Positions 54,635-63,537 are shown, numbered from the stretch's first letter. The stretch: DNA of 64,000 nt from JBLMXQ01 sp050257855 (GCA_050257855.1 JBLMXQ010000148.1:22879-86878), one strand, 5' to 3'. Notes: generated by a model from the letters alone, not told the origin. Numbers and translations: made by a program.

Positions 54635-55437
54635 CGCGACTCGGTCTGGGACAGCCATCCGGGCTCGTCGGCTGAGGCGGGCGGCGTTCTGCGGGCGGGA
54701 CGGCGCATGTCGGGATAGAACCTGATCAGCTCGACGAGAATCCGGAGGATCACGCCGGGCGATGAGAGATGAGACTGCCCGTACGTGCGCGGAAAGTAGT
54801 CGACGCCAATCTGCTGAACGCGGAAACCGCAGTTCTTCGCCTTGATGATCAGCTCGGCATCGACGAGCGAGCCTTCCGACTTGATGTCGATCGCCTCGAG
54901 CACCTCGCGGCGGAACAGCTTGAACGCGAAATTGATGTCGCGGAACGGCCACTGGAACAGTGTGCCGATGAGCGCGTTGTAGACGCGGGAATAAAGCGAT
55001 CGCCGCAGCCCCTCGGGTACGCGATCGAATCGATACGCGGCGATGACGTCCGCGCGGGTCACCCGCATGGCCCGCAGTGCCCGCCCCAGCACGTCGGGGT
55101 CGACCGGCAGGTCGGCGTCCGTATACAGCACGACGTCTTTCGTGGCTGCTCGAAAGCCGGTGCGGATGGTCGCACCGAGCTTTCGGTTGCGATCGTGGCG
55201 CAGCAGGCGGATGTTCGGGTTCCGCTCGGCTGCACGTCGGACGAGCTCCGCCGAATCATCGGTGGACGCATCGTCCACGACGATGACTTCGTAAGCGGAA
55301 GCGTGGCGTTCGAGCGCTTCGGTGAGGAACTCGAGGGCGTGGCCGATGTTCTCGCCTTCGTTGAACATCGGCAGCACGCACGAAACCGAAGGCCGTGCGG
55401 GCAGGCACGGCAGGCGCGTTGGCATCGCGGACGTCAT
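54631..55437 (-). CDS. GT2 glycosyltransferase (polyprenyl-phosphate type)
   Basis: A 268-residue GT-A enzyme. VSCVLPMFNEGENIGHAL and EVIVVDDASTDDSAELV bind the nucleotide sugar, LYTDADLPVDP is the DxD metal motif, and INFAFKLFRREVLE and FPRTYGQSHL match dolichol-phosphate mannosyltransferase-like proteins. It lacks the C-terminal membrane helices found in larger members. It is coupled to the deacetylase, so the pair may make a deacetylated lipid-linked sugar. Confidence 0.87.
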   Translation of the reverse strand: MTSAMPTRLPCLPARPSVSCVLPMFNEGENIGHALEFLTEALERHASAYEVIVVDDASTDDSAELVRRAAERNPNIRLLRHDRNRKLGATIRTGFRAATKDVVLYTDADLPVDPDVLGRALRAMRVTRADVIAAYRFDRVPEGLRRSLYSRVYNALIGTLFQWPFRDINFAFKLFRREVLEAIDIKSEGSLVDAELIIKAKNCGFRVQQIGVDYFPRTYGQSHLSSPGVILRILVELIRFYPDMRRPARRTPPASADEPGWLSQTESR

Positions 55438-55466
55438 GATACGCTACGCGAGCCCGCGAATCGAGC

Positions 55467-56114
55467 TCAGGCAGGGCGGCGCGCCGTGTAAAGGATATGG
55501 GAGTGCGGGTATCCCCGGTCGATCGGCCGGGCCGTTATGTCAATGAATCCTTGGACTTCCAAGCGTTTTCGGATCGCGTCCCGCCCTTCGTACGTCTGTC
55601 CGGAACCGAGAGTGAGCCGGAACACCTTGATGGCGAGCGTCTCCTGCAGGACGTTCCACCCGAACTTCAACGGACGCCCGGGGTCGATTTCCTTCAGCAC
55701 GAGGAGCGCGCCTGGTTTCAGGCGCTCCCACATGCGCGCCAGGAGCGGATCCCGTTCTCCTGCCGGCACGCGATACAGCACGTCGCAGAGAACGACGGCG
55801 TCGAACCGGCCACGGAGGCAGGGGTCCAGGCCGCAGACCCAGGACATGGACGGGTGCCGCAGCACCGCGCCCATCTTGCGGATGTCCGGTTCGAGCGCCA
55901 CGACCTTGTGGACCCGCCGTTCGACGGCCAGACGGGCCAGGACGCCGTGGCCTGCGCCGACGTCCAGCACGAACCCGTCTGGCGGAAGCGCTTCGACGAT
56001 GGCGAGGAACGGGCAGGTCAGGAACCGGCCGAGAACGTGGACCCGCGATTGGAACGGGAGTCCGGCTGACGACCGGCGGAGCAGTGCGAGCGCCGTCGAA
56101 TAGGCCGTCGACAC
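55467..56114 (-). CDS. SAM-dependent class I methyltransferase
   Basis: A 215-residue methyltransferase. FVLDVGAGHGVLARLA is motif I, VVALEPDIRKM motif II with the ribose-binding acid, and FDAVVLCDVLYRVP motif IV. The substrate is not evident. GTG 56114 lies 6 bases after a perfect TATAAT on the minus strand (56126-56121), so the message is probably leaderless. It precedes the GT2 gene by 29 bp and is divergent from the GT-C gene. Confidence 0.82.
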   Translation of the reverse strand: MSTAYSTALALLRRSSAGLPFQSRVHVLGRFLTCPFLAIVEALPPDGFVLDVGAGHGVLARLAVERRVHKVVALEPDIRKMGAVLRHPSMSWVCGLDPCLRGRFDAVVLCDVLYRVPAGERDPLLARMWERLKPGALLVLKEIDPGRPLKFGWNVLQETLAIKVFRLTLGSGQTYEGRDAIRKRLEVQGFIDITARPIDRGYPHSHILYTARRPA

Positions 56115-56130
56115 CGGGCGATTATACGGA
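56115..56130. promoter_or_regulatory. 16-bp divergent promoter
   Basis: The whole gap between two divergent GTG starts is 16 bp. The minus strand has TATAAT (56126-56121), 6 bases from its GTG. On the plus strand TATACG (56123-56128) is only 2 bases from GTG 56131, too close for a normal start, so the rightward gene may use another promoter or a later start. Confidence 0.45.
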
Positions 56131-57990
56131 GTGATTCCGAGAAACGTTACAGAGCCGCCGGGGGCCGCTCCTGTCGATCCGGGGGCCGCGCGCTGGCGTG
56201 CGGCCGTCGGATCGTTCCCGCTCCATGTCGGCGTCGCCGCTGCCGGCTTGCTCGTCCTGTTCCTGCGGACGTATCCGTTGACGTTCTGGGAATACGACGA
56301 ACTGCTGTTCAGTGCGGGCGTCCGGCGCTTCCAGCCGCTTCTGCACCACCCGCATCCTCCGGGCTATCCTGCGTACATCGGACTCGGCAAGGCCGTTCAT
56401 CTGTTCGTCGGCAGCCCGTTCGCTTCGCTCGTCGCCTTGAGCGTCCTGCTGTCGGTGGTCGGTTTCGTGGCGCTCGCCGCCGGATTTCGAAACCTCCTGC
56501 ACGACGATTGGCTCGGGCTGGCCGGAGCGCTGCTGTTCTACCTGTCGCCCGGCATGCTCGTGGATGCGACGCTGCCCCTTTCGGACGCGCCGGCGATAGG
56601 CCTGTTCGCTGTCGCGATCCATCAGTCGTCGAAGGCGCGGGCGTCGGGAAGGCGCGAGGCGGCGTTGCTGGGCCTGTTCGCGTCTCTGGCGATCGGCTGC
56701 CGCCCTCAGCTTGCGCTCATGGTGCTGCCATTCCTGATCGCCGTTGCCCTGCGGCGACAATCCGTCGGCGACGCAGGCGTGCTCGCGGCCGCCTTCGCCG
56801 TGACGTCGCTGGCCTGGTTCGTACCGCTCCTGGTCGCGACCGGTGGACTGTCGGGATTCCTGAGATACGAGTTCGCGCAGGCGTCGGACTTCGCGGCCAA
56901 GGATGCGAATCTGGCTCGCAGTGGCTGGAGCTGGCCAGCGCTGGTCCTCCGGTTCGTCGCGCATCCGTGGGGTCTGAAGGTGCTCTCCATTCCGATCCTC
57001 GCCAGTGCGGGCGTCGGCCTGGCTGCCGCGGTGAGAAGGCGCGAAGCGGAGCTGGCGCCGCTGGTCGTGGCAGGCGGGCTCTACCTCGCCATCGCGGTCG
57101 CGGCGATGGACCCGGCTGACGGCGTGCGCTATGCGCTGCCGGGAACGATGGTCGTAGCGCTCCTTGCGTCACGCGGTCTGGCCGTCGCGGCTTCGTGGTC
57201 ACGCCTCAGGGGGAATGCTCGCGTGGCGCTGGCATGCATCGCAGCCGCGGCAGTCGTGTCCGTGTGGTACGTCTCGCCGGTGGTCCTCCAGCGTCACGCC
57301 GAGCCGTCGCCGCCGGCCCAGGCTGCCGCTTATGCACGCGACCGCATGCCGCATGACGCGGTGATTCTCTTCGACCGATCGCTCATGCCGCACGCGCAGC
57401 AACTGTTCCCGTCCTTTCAGTCGCACCCGCTCGGCGAAGGGTTTGGCGGATTCGCGGAACGCGGCGACGTGCCGATCGTCATCCTTGCAGACGGCGCAAG
57501 CGATGCGCCAGGGGCAGTCACGTTTTCGTGGAACGACAGCGATGCGTACGGCAAGCTGACGCGGAATCACTATCGCGTCGTGTCGCTGATTCCCGTTCCG
57601 CAGTCCCGCCGCTACCAGGCCGTTCGTGGTGTGTATGCGCCGGAGCGAACGGTCACCGGGACCGAATGGCGATGGCTCGCGCCGTCCGCCCGGATCGTCC
57701 TGCCGAGCCTTGGCGCCACCAGACTGAGGCTGCAGTTTGCGCTTCCAGCTGATTACCCGTGGGGCTCCTCGGGCGTGACCGTTCGCGTCGGCGGCGGCCC
57801 GATCGTGAGTACGTCCATCAGGCGCGGCGACGCCGTCGCCGTATCGCTCCGCCTCCCGGAATCGTCACGGATGATCCCGATCGACATCGACAGCGAACGG
57901 GCGTACGTGCCGGCGCGCGTGCCCGGCCTGCTGCAGCGGGATCAGCGCGTGCTCGGGGTCATGTTGCGCGGGCTGGAGCAGTACCGGTGA
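56131..57990 (+). CDS. GT-C family membrane glycosyltransferase
   Basis: A 619-residue protein with about ten hydrophobic helices in residues 30-370 followed by a soluble C-terminal domain. After the first helix there is FWEYDELLFSAGV with the acidic E54, D56 and E57, the usual place of the catalytic Asp/Glu in GT-C mannosyltransferases, and HHPHPPGYP in the next loop. It would transfer a sugar from a polyprenyl-phosphate donor on the outer membrane face, such as the one made by the neighbouring GT2. The start is uncertain (GTG 56131). Confidence 0.75.
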   Translation: MIPRNVTEPPGAAPVDPGAARWRAAVGSFPLHVGVAAAGLLVLFLRTYPLTFWEYDELLFSAGVRRFQPLLHHPHPPGYPAYIGLGKAVHLFVGSPFASLVALSVLLSVVGFVALAAGFRNLLHDDWLGLAGALLFYLSPGMLVDATLPLSDAPAIGLFAVAIHQSSKARASGRREAALLGLFASLAIGCRPQLALMVLPFLIAVALRRQSVGDAGVLAAAFAVTSLAWFVPLLVATGGLSGFLRYEFAQASDFAAKDANLARSGWSWPALVLRFVAHPWGLKVLSIPILASAGVGLAAAVRRREAELAPLVVAGGLYLAIAVAAMDPADGVRYALPGTMVVALLASRGLAVAASWSRLRGNARVALACIAAAAVVSVWYVSPVVLQRHAEPSPPAQAAAYARDRMPHDAVILFDRSLMPHAQQLFPSFQSHPLGEGFGGFAERGDVPIVILADGASDAPGAVTFSWNDSDAYGKLTRNHYRVVSLIPVPQSRRYQAVRGVYAPERTVTGTEWRWLAPSARIVLPSLGATRLRLQFALPADYPWGSSGVTVRVGGGPIVSTSIRRGDAVAVSLRLPESSRMIPIDIDSERAYVPARVPGLLQRDQRVLGVMLRGLEQYR

Positions 57991-58036
57991 AACTTGCGGA
58001 CGGACAGCGTCGCGACCCGATTCCCAGGGTGGCTCA

Positions 58037-58441
58037 TCAGGCGGTGGGAGCGACCTGTTCGAACGAGTTCGCGCCGGCTTTGACGAGCGTGTGCACCATC
58101 TCGACGAGGTCGTCGAGCCACAGCGGCTTGAACCTGATGCTCACGCCGACGGAGTTCAGGCGGGCGAGGTCGGATTCGTCCAGCAGGTAATCCCCGGTGA
58201 CGACGACGGCCGGCACATCGTGCAAGGCCGTGCCGCTCCTGAACGTGTCGATCAACGTGAGGCCGTCCATCAAGGGCATCCGCAGATCCATGACCACCAG
58301 GTCGGGACGAGCTTCGGACGCCTTGCGAAGGCCGTCGCGACCGTTGTATGCGGTGGCGACGTCGAATCCCTCCTGCAGGAGCACACGCGCGAACTGGTCG
58401 GCCGTGACCGCGTCGTCGTCAACGATCAACACTCTGGGCAT
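58037..58441 (-). CDS. Single-domain response regulator
   Basis: A 134-residue CheY-like receiver. LIVDDDAVTADQF holds the acidic pocket, VVMDLRMPLMDG the phospho-accepting Asp, VVVTGDY the conserved Thr and IRFKPL the Lys. There is no output domain. ATG 58441 starts directly at the first strand; a longer frame to 58567 lacks similarity. It is divergent from the pseudo-receiver/PilZ gene and may work with it. No kinase gene is adjacent. Confidence 0.87.
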   Translation of the reverse strand: MPRVLIVDDDAVTADQFARVLLQEGFDVATAYNGRDGLRKASEARPDLVVMDLRMPLMDGLTLIDTFRSGTALHDVPAVVVTGDYLLDESDLARLNSVGVSIRFKPLWLDDLVEMVHTLVKAGANSFEQVAPTA

Positions 58442-58816
58442 GGCTGGCGCAGGAGCAAGGGCTGCGCCAGAGGCAAATCGATGATCCGCCTGATGTTTAG
58501 TACGAGTGTCGCCCGGACAGGTGTGCCGATACGGCACAAGCCTGTTCAGGAATGTCACATGACCCATACCGTCGCGGCCCGGCTTCTCGTGGTCAAGTGC
58601 GCATCGCGTCAGTCTCGCTGTCGGATGACTTCTGGATCATCTTTCGACCCGGATTTCCTTACAAAAACGAAAGCCCCCATTGCCGACGCGCGAAACGGCC
58701 GCAGTTCGGCGACTTTTGCCCGGCTGGTACAGGCGCGGGAATTGCTGTCTCGGCGAATCGAACCTGCGCCAGGGGCCCCGGCTTTTCGAAGGAGCCCGGC
58801 CTGTTCGCGGAACGGT
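58442..58816. other. Divergent intergenic region with a large palindrome and a sigma-54 site
   Basis: The 375-bp gap between the response regulator and the PilZ protein gene contains a long inverted repeat at 58517-58545 (ACAGG-TGTGCCG, ATA, CGGCACA-AG-CCTGT: a 12-bp stem with a 2-base bulge) and a -24/-12 promoter at 58731-58746. It has no protein-like reading frame that I can support. Confidence 0.55.
58731..58746 (+). promoter_or_regulatory. Sigma-54 type -24/-12 promoter
   Basis: AGGCGCGGGAATTGCT has GG (58732-58733) and GC (58744-58745) exactly 10 bases apart and a perfect TTGCT at -12. Transcription would start near 58757, giving a 60-base leader for the PilZ gene at 58817. Confidence 0.4.
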
Positions 58817-60172
58817 ATGAACAGCCTTTTGAGCTATCCGACAACGTGCCAGCAGCCGAAAGGGCGGGTCCTGCTGATCGAACCGGATTCGTCCCGGGCC
58901 GCCATTCTCATGGACATCTTCGACGGTCACGGCGGCGTGGACCTCGAGGTCGTCGATGACGTCCCGAACGCGCTTCGGTCGTTCGCCGAGCAGATTCCCG
59001 ACGTGCTGTTGACCTCCACCTTTCTGCGGCCGTCCGACGAAGCGTCGTTGAGGGCACGGTTGAAAGAGCTGCCGAACGCGGCGCACGTGCAGATGATCGC
59101 GGTTCCGTACCTCGTCGATTCGGACGAGGGTGCGACATCGGAGACGCCGAACCGCCATGTGTTTGATTTCGTGCGACGGCGAATCACACGGGTGCGGCCG
59201 CGGTGGGATGTGCAAACGCTGCCGGAACAGGTCGAGGAATACCTGGCGCACGCGAGGGCGATTCGGTCGGACCTGAACGGCCGGTCGGCGATCGCGACGG
59301 CTAGTGCGTCCTGCCGACGCGCCTCGCAGGAGCCGAGCATACAGGACAAGCAGCTGCCGCCCGTCACTGCACCGGATGCCGACAGCCACGTCCTGACGCT
59401 GGTGACTCGTGGCGCGGAGAACACGGGATCGGCAGCGGCTGACCGGCGGCGCGCTCGGCGTCGGCCGGCCGGCGAGGTTCCCTGGCTGTGGGCGGTCAAG
59501 TTGCCGGGCACTTCGCACGTCCGCGTGATCGACATCTCGAGCGGCGGCGCCCTGCTCGAGACGACCTCCAGGCTCGACGAAACGGCCGTCGAGGTGCAGC
59601 TGCTCGGTCAGGACACCGATGTGTCTGTCCCGGCGCGGCCAGTGAGGAATCAGGTCGCCTCGGTTGACCATCTCGGCGTCCGCTACCGCGTTGCGTTGAT
59701 GTTCGGGCGCGACCTGAATCTGTTCGGGTTGCAGCCGCCATCAGGGGCGATCATGCCCAGGGATCTCGCCGGAGTGCTGATTCGCGCCCTGAGCGAGGCG
59801 GATCGCGGCGCGGGCGCGACCGCCGTGCGCGTCAGGTTCGAGCGGGAGCTGCGCCAGCTGCTGCCGGTGCGCGATATCCAGATCCGTGAGACGCCGATGA
59901 TTGCGGAACGAGGGGCCGAATCGGTCTATTTCACCGTGCCCCGCGGATCCGGCCCGCAGCCGATTCTGCAGGCGATCTTCGATCCAGGCTATGCGCCGAC
60001 CGCCATGGAGTTCCGTCTGTTGAAGGCGGCCGCCAGCCTCGCCGCGGTCGTGCTGGAGTTCGCTCCGCTCGGCAGGCATCCGGGTGCGCTTCGATTGGCA
60101 GGGGAGAGCTTGATCAGAGAATCCAACTGTCAGCCGGCATGGCGACGTCCGGGAACATCGTCTTTGTCATAG
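58817..60172 (+). CDS. Pseudo-receiver and PilZ domain protein
   Basis: A 451-residue cytoplasmic protein. Residues 15-135 have a receiver fold (VLLIEPDSSRAAILMD) but the phospho-accepting Asp is replaced: PDVLLTSTFLRP has Ser/Thr there. Residues 210-310 are a PilZ domain, with RRARRRP and VIDISSGGALLE supplying the Arg and Asp-x-Ser-x-x-Gly residues that bind cyclic di-GMP. A third, unknown domain follows. It is likely a c-di-GMP effector for motility or surface behaviour that no longer responds to phosphorylation. Its end overlaps the convergent CPBP gene by 59 bp. Confidence 0.75.
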   Translation: MNSLLSYPTTCQQPKGRVLLIEPDSSRAAILMDIFDGHGGVDLEVVDDVPNALRSFAEQIPDVLLTSTFLRPSDEASLRARLKELPNAAHVQMIAVPYLVDSDEGATSETPNRHVFDFVRRRITRVRPRWDVQTLPEQVEEYLAHARAIRSDLNGRSAIATASASCRRASQEPSIQDKQLPPVTAPDADSHVLTLVTRGAENTGSAAADRRRARRRPAGEVPWLWAVKLPGTSHVRVIDISSGGALLETTSRLDETAVEVQLLGQDTDVSVPARPVRNQVASVDHLGVRYRVALMFGRDLNLFGLQPPSGAIMPRDLAGVLIRALSEADRGAGATAVRVRFERELRQLLPVRDIQIRETPMIAERGAESVYFTVPRGSGPQPILQAIFDPGYAPTAMEFRLLKAAASLAAVVLEFAPLGRHPGALRLAGESLIRESNCQPAWRRPGTSSLS

Positions 60173-61109
60173 CGACAGCCCTTACTCGTCGGCAAGAGCT
60201 ATCCTTCTGCGCGGCGCCCTCGCTGTGAACGGCCTCTTTCAAGCCGCGCCGCAGCGGTTGTCGCGAGAGCCGTCCGCCGTTGGCCATGGCGACTGCTGCA
60301 ACCACGACCCACAGCGCGACAGCGAACATTCCGCTATAGGTCAAGAAGGGCACACCGGTCGTGGGAGGCGCGAGGACGAAGAGCGTGCTGAAGATGTAAC
60401 TCGCGTGCATGAGTACCGCCACGAGCAGGCTCCCGGTACGGTCGTAGACCCACACCATGAGCACGCGGTAGGCCGTGAGTGTCGCCACGGCAGAAAGGAA
60501 GAACAAGGGCAGGAAGAGGGCCAGGGGAAGTGCTTCGGAGGACGTGCCGCCGACCCACCACATCTGAAGCAGGTGCCACGCGCCCCACGCGGGGCCCACG
60601 ATGAGTCCGGTCCCAACGACGCCGCACCGCGGCGTCAATCTGGGGATGGCGAATCCCGTCCAACCGAGCTCCTCCACGAAGCCGCCCGCCAGGCCTATCG
60701 CGATCCCGGACACCAGCAGAGCTGCCCTGTCGTTCGTGGTGATGATGGCGGGGAGAAAGACTGGTGAGATTCGCGAGAGCGCCAGGAGCACCGTTGTCTC
60801 GACGATCGGGGCGGTCAGGAGCGCGACCAGGTACCAGCGCCCGCCCTCCCGCCACTTGAGCAACCGAGAGAGCAGCTCGCGAAGGCCCGCTTTTCCAGAG
60901 ACGAGCACGGTCAACAGGATGCTGGCAACCGGCGGGCCTGCGAGCATCGCGGAGACTGCGGCCATGAACCGCGGGTCGGCTTGCCAGTTGGTGCCCGCGA
61001 GGAGGCCAGAACCGCCCACCACGAGGAATCCGCCCCAGGAGAGAGCGAACGTCAGAGCGAAGTACGTCAGCACGGGGTACTTCGTGATGAACGCCTTCAT
61101 GGTCGACAT
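60114..61109 (-). CDS. CPBP-family intramembrane metalloprotease
   Basis: A 331-residue protein with about eight membrane helices. GGFVEELGWTGFAIPRL holds E146, E147 and R157 of the first CPBP motif, GPAWGAWHLL and LMHASYIFST the later His and Asn-like positions. These glutamyl-type proteases cleave membrane or prenylated substrates, or act in bacteriocin self-immunity. GGAAGGA precedes the ATG, which fixes the start. The last 35 residues are polar and overlap the PilZ gene on the other strand. Confidence 0.82.
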   Translation of the reverse strand: MSTMKAFITKYPVLTYFALTFALSWGGFLVVGGSGLLAGTNWQADPRFMAAVSAMLAGPPVASILLTVLVSGKAGLRELLSRLLKWREGGRWYLVALLTAPIVETTVLLALSRISPVFLPAIITTNDRAALLVSGIAIGLAGGFVEELGWTGFAIPRLTPRCGVVGTGLIVGPAWGAWHLLQMWWVGGTSSEALPLALFLPLFFLSAVATLTAYRVLMVWVYDRTGSLLVAVLMHASYIFSTLFVLAPPTTGVPFLTYSGMFAVALWVVVAAVAMANGGRLSRQPLRRGLKEAVHSEGAAQKDSSCRRVRAVAMTKTMFPDVAMPADSWIL

Positions 61110-61562
61110 GACGTCCTTCCTTCATGGAACGCCAAAGCCGGGAAAACGGCGCCGATGACCGCCAGCAGACGCTACCGCTGGCCAACGGCGATCTGACGGC
61201 ATCATGACACCGCACGAGTCGATGCCCTTTCGACTGCAAGAGCAACGCCGGCCCGCGGAGAGGCGCGGCACGAGTGATGCTCGGTCACGCCAGGTAGTCA
61301 ACACGGCCGCGGACCGATCGGCCTATACGCGTCGGACGTCCGGACGACCCGCGAGAAAGTCCCCGAGGGCATGGCGGATTTCCCGCATTTGAGGTCACGG
61401 TGCGACGCACCGAGAAGAGGTTGATGCGGCCACGGAGCTGAGGAACGTGTGCTTGGCGCCAATGTCGTCCGCTGGCGATTTGTCTCCTCATCATCGGCGC
61501 GAGCCTCGTGGCCAAGCCCCTTCTGACGAAGACCACGTGACCGCCACAGCCGGAGGTCCCCC
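61110..61562. other. Long intergenic region without a supported gene
   Basis: The 453-bp gap has short open frames on both strands but none with domain-like sequence or a ribosome site. It contains a perfect 7-bp inverted repeat CGGTGCG-A-CGCACCG at 61398-61412, a possible operator, and a ribosome site GGAGGT (61552-61557) for the reductase gene. It may be remains of a lost gene. Confidence 0.5.
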
Positions 61563-62303
61563 ATGAAGGTGTTGACGGTCTTCGCCCATCCCGCTTCGCA
61601 GTCGTTCTGCCGTGCGGTCCTCGGTCGTTTCGATGCGGGTCTCCGGGACGCGGGGCACCTGAACGAGATCGTGGACCTCTACGCGATCGGCTTCGATCCT
61701 ATCCTGCGCCCACGCGACACGCCGAGCTGGCTGACCGAAACCATCCCGGATGACATGCTCGACCGCATGCGGTTGCGCGAGTCCCTCCTCGAGCAGGCTG
61801 GGGGGCCTCTCAAACGCTTCGCGCTGAAACGTCTCATCGGTGATCGGGATCCGCGCGGCATCATCCGGCTGCTGCGCGAACGCTATCAGCCGAAGGACGT
61901 TCTGGTGCAGCAGCAGAAGGTCGCGCGGGCTGAGGCGTTGGCCTTCGTCGCACCCGTGCACTTTCTGAGCTTTCCGGCGATCCTGAAAGGCTGGCTCGAT
62001 CGCGTCTGGACGCCAGGGTTTGCGTACGATCTCACTCCGGAAGCCTGGCGTGGCGACATCAATGGCCGTCGGCCGAAGCTCACGCACGCAAAGGCGCTGA
62101 TCATCCAGACGACGATCTTCGACAAACGCGCTTATGACGCGGGACTCCGCGAGGCGATGCGCATGGTGATTGACGAGTTCACGCTGACGTATCCAGGAAT
62201 CAAGAACGTCGAGCGCGAGTACTTCTACGCCGTGCACGGCGCGGACGACGCCACGAGGAGCGGCTACCTGGACAAGGCGTATGCCCTGGGTCGCCAGTTC
62301 TGA
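61563..62303 (+). CDS. NAD(P)H-dependent quinone reductase (flavodoxin-like fold)
   Basis: A 246-residue flavoprotein of the KefF/MdaB/NQO1 group. KVLTVFAHPASQSFCRAVL is the FMN/FAD phosphate site, VDLYAIGFDPIL is typical, and FVAPVHFLSFPAILKGWLDRV the central signature with the W-x-F-like loop. It reduces quinones by two electrons. GGAGGT at 61552-61557, five bases before the ATG, fixes the start. Confidence 0.85.
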   Translation: MKVLTVFAHPASQSFCRAVLGRFDAGLRDAGHLNEIVDLYAIGFDPILRPRDTPSWLTETIPDDMLDRMRLRESLLEQAGGPLKRFALKRLIGDRDPRGIIRLLRERYQPKDVLVQQQKVARAEALAFVAPVHFLSFPAILKGWLDRVWTPGFAYDLTPEAWRGDINGRRPKLTHAKALIIQTTIFDKRAYDAGLREAMRMVIDEFTLTYPGIKNVEREYFYAVHGADDATRSGYLDKAYALGRQF

Positions 62304-62348
62304 ATCGTGATCGCATGCGTCGCCCCGAGCACGGGCGATGCCGCGATG

Positions 62349-62753
62349 TCATCCCCGGGGTCGAGGCATCGCGCGCTTTGCAGACGTCGTCGCCGGCGGT
62401 GCCTGAACCTTGGTTTCCGGCCGTGCATGCCGCGGCTGATAGACACCAAGCTTTCCGCCACCCGGCAACGTGATCTGAGCCAGCAGACCCCAGCCTTGGT
62501 CCTTCACCGGACCGCTGGCAATGTGCTGGCGCTGCATCTCCGAGACGAACGTCTCGATGTCATCGCACATGAGGTACAGCTCGTGGATGTCGTTCTTGTC
62601 GGACGGATGCACGGCCACTTCCGCCGGCGGGAGTCCAAAAATCAACCATCCGCCGCCGACGTCGACGTTGGTCAGGGTGAGCACATCGCGCAAGAACGCG
62701 CGGTCGGCATCAGGATTCCTGCTGTAGATGATGGCATGCGCGCCGATGATCAT
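62349..62753 (-). CDS. VOC (glyoxalase/bleomycin resistance) family protein
   Basis: A 134-residue protein with the paired beta-alpha-beta-beta-beta modules of the VOC superfamily: IIGAHAIIYSRNPDADRAFLRDVL, given here as helix and strand, then GWLIFGLPPAEVAVHP and GLLAQITLPGGGKLGVYQP. ATG 62753 was preferred to the ATG at 62774 since AGGAG (62766-62762) sits 8 bases before it. The Pro/Ala/Lys tail is disordered. The substrate is unknown. It is divergent from the F420-type reductase. Confidence 0.8.
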   Translation of the reverse strand: MIIGAHAIIYSRNPDADRAFLRDVLTLTNVDVGGGWLIFGLPPAEVAVHPSDKNDIHELYLMCDDIETFVSEMQRQHIASGPVKDQGWGLLAQITLPGGGKLGVYQPRHARPETKVQAPPATTSAKRAMPRPRG

Positions 62754-62781
62754 TTGAGTTTCTCCTGTGTTCATTGCGATC

Positions 62782-62787
62782 TATATT
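62782..62787 (+). promoter_or_regulatory. -10 box TATATT before a leaderless start
   Basis: TATATT ends 7 bases before ATG 62795. The same 41-bp gap must also serve the divergent VOC gene. No ribosome site is present before the ATG. Confidence 0.45.
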
Positions 62788-62794
62788 CGCGATC

Positions 62795-63442
62795 ATGCCA
62801 ACCATCGGATTCATCGGTGCCGGACACATAGGAAGCCAGATTGCGAGACTGGCGGTGGCGCACGGGTACAACGTGGTGATCAGCAACTCGCGCGGGCCCG
62901 AGACCTTGACTTCACTCGTCGCCGAACTGGGACCGAACGCGCGCGCCGCGACGGCCACGGATGCCGCAAGGTCGGGAGACATCGTCGTCGTCACCATTCC
63001 GCTCAAGAACTACCAGGCAGTCCCGGTCGAGCCGTTGGCTGGCAAGATCGTGATCGACACCAACAACTATTACCCGCAGCGGGACGGCCACATTCCAGAA
63101 CTCGACGACGAATCGACGACCACGGCCGAACTCCTGCAGGCGCATCTGCCGACGTCGAAGGTCGTCAAGGCATTCAACCATATCTACGCCGCGCAACTCA
63201 CCACCGACGGGCGGCCAGCGGGTTCAAAGAACCGTCGCGCGCTGGTCATCGCCGGAGACGATCGTGACGCCAAGAACACGGTGACGCAGTTGCTCGACCG
63301 GTTCGGCTTCGACACGGTTGACGCGGGGCCGCTGAAGGAAGGATGGCGCATTCAGCGCGATACGCCCGGCTACGGTCCGCGTCGCACGGCAGAGGAGCTG
63401 CGCAGGGACCTCGCCGCGGCCAGGCGGTACGCCGATCGATAA
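62795..63442 (+). CDS. NADPH-dependent F420 reductase-like protein
   Basis: A 215-residue Rossmann protein. IGFIGAGHIGSQIARLA (residues 4-20) binds NADP, VVISNSRGPETL holds the phosphate-contacting residues, VIDTNNYYPQRDG and VVKAFNHIYAAQL are typical of the Fno/NpdG family and its F420-free relatives. It could reduce a flavin-like cofactor or a small aldehyde. ATG 62795 starts at the first strand; the frame runs to 62774 but upstream sequence is non-homologous. Confidence 0.82.
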   Translation: MPTIGFIGAGHIGSQIARLAVAHGYNVVISNSRGPETLTSLVAELGPNARAATATDAARSGDIVVVTIPLKNYQAVPVEPLAGKIVIDTNNYYPQRDGHIPELDDESTTTAELLQAHLPTSKVVKAFNHIYAAQLTTDGRPAGSKNRRALVIAGDDRDAKNTVTQLLDRFGFDTVDAGPLKEGWRIQRDTPGYGPRRTAEELRRDLAAARRYADR

Positions 63443-63537
63443 GCCGTCACATCGCTGGTCGGACGAAGGCGCTGACGCATGACGATGTTCGGCATTGAGG
63501 CACACTCATGGCGATCGTCAGGCGACGGTCACGTGTC

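Noticed and set aside
58568..58816. Extension of the PilZ protein frame upstream to 58091
   Set aside because: It would cover the response regulator gene on the other strand and has no recognisable sequence. ATG 58817 lies directly before the receiver-like fold.
61204..61536. Short open frames on both strands in the gap before the quinone reductase
   Set aside because: They lack ribosome sites, domain-like sequence and normal composition, so they are listed only as a gap.
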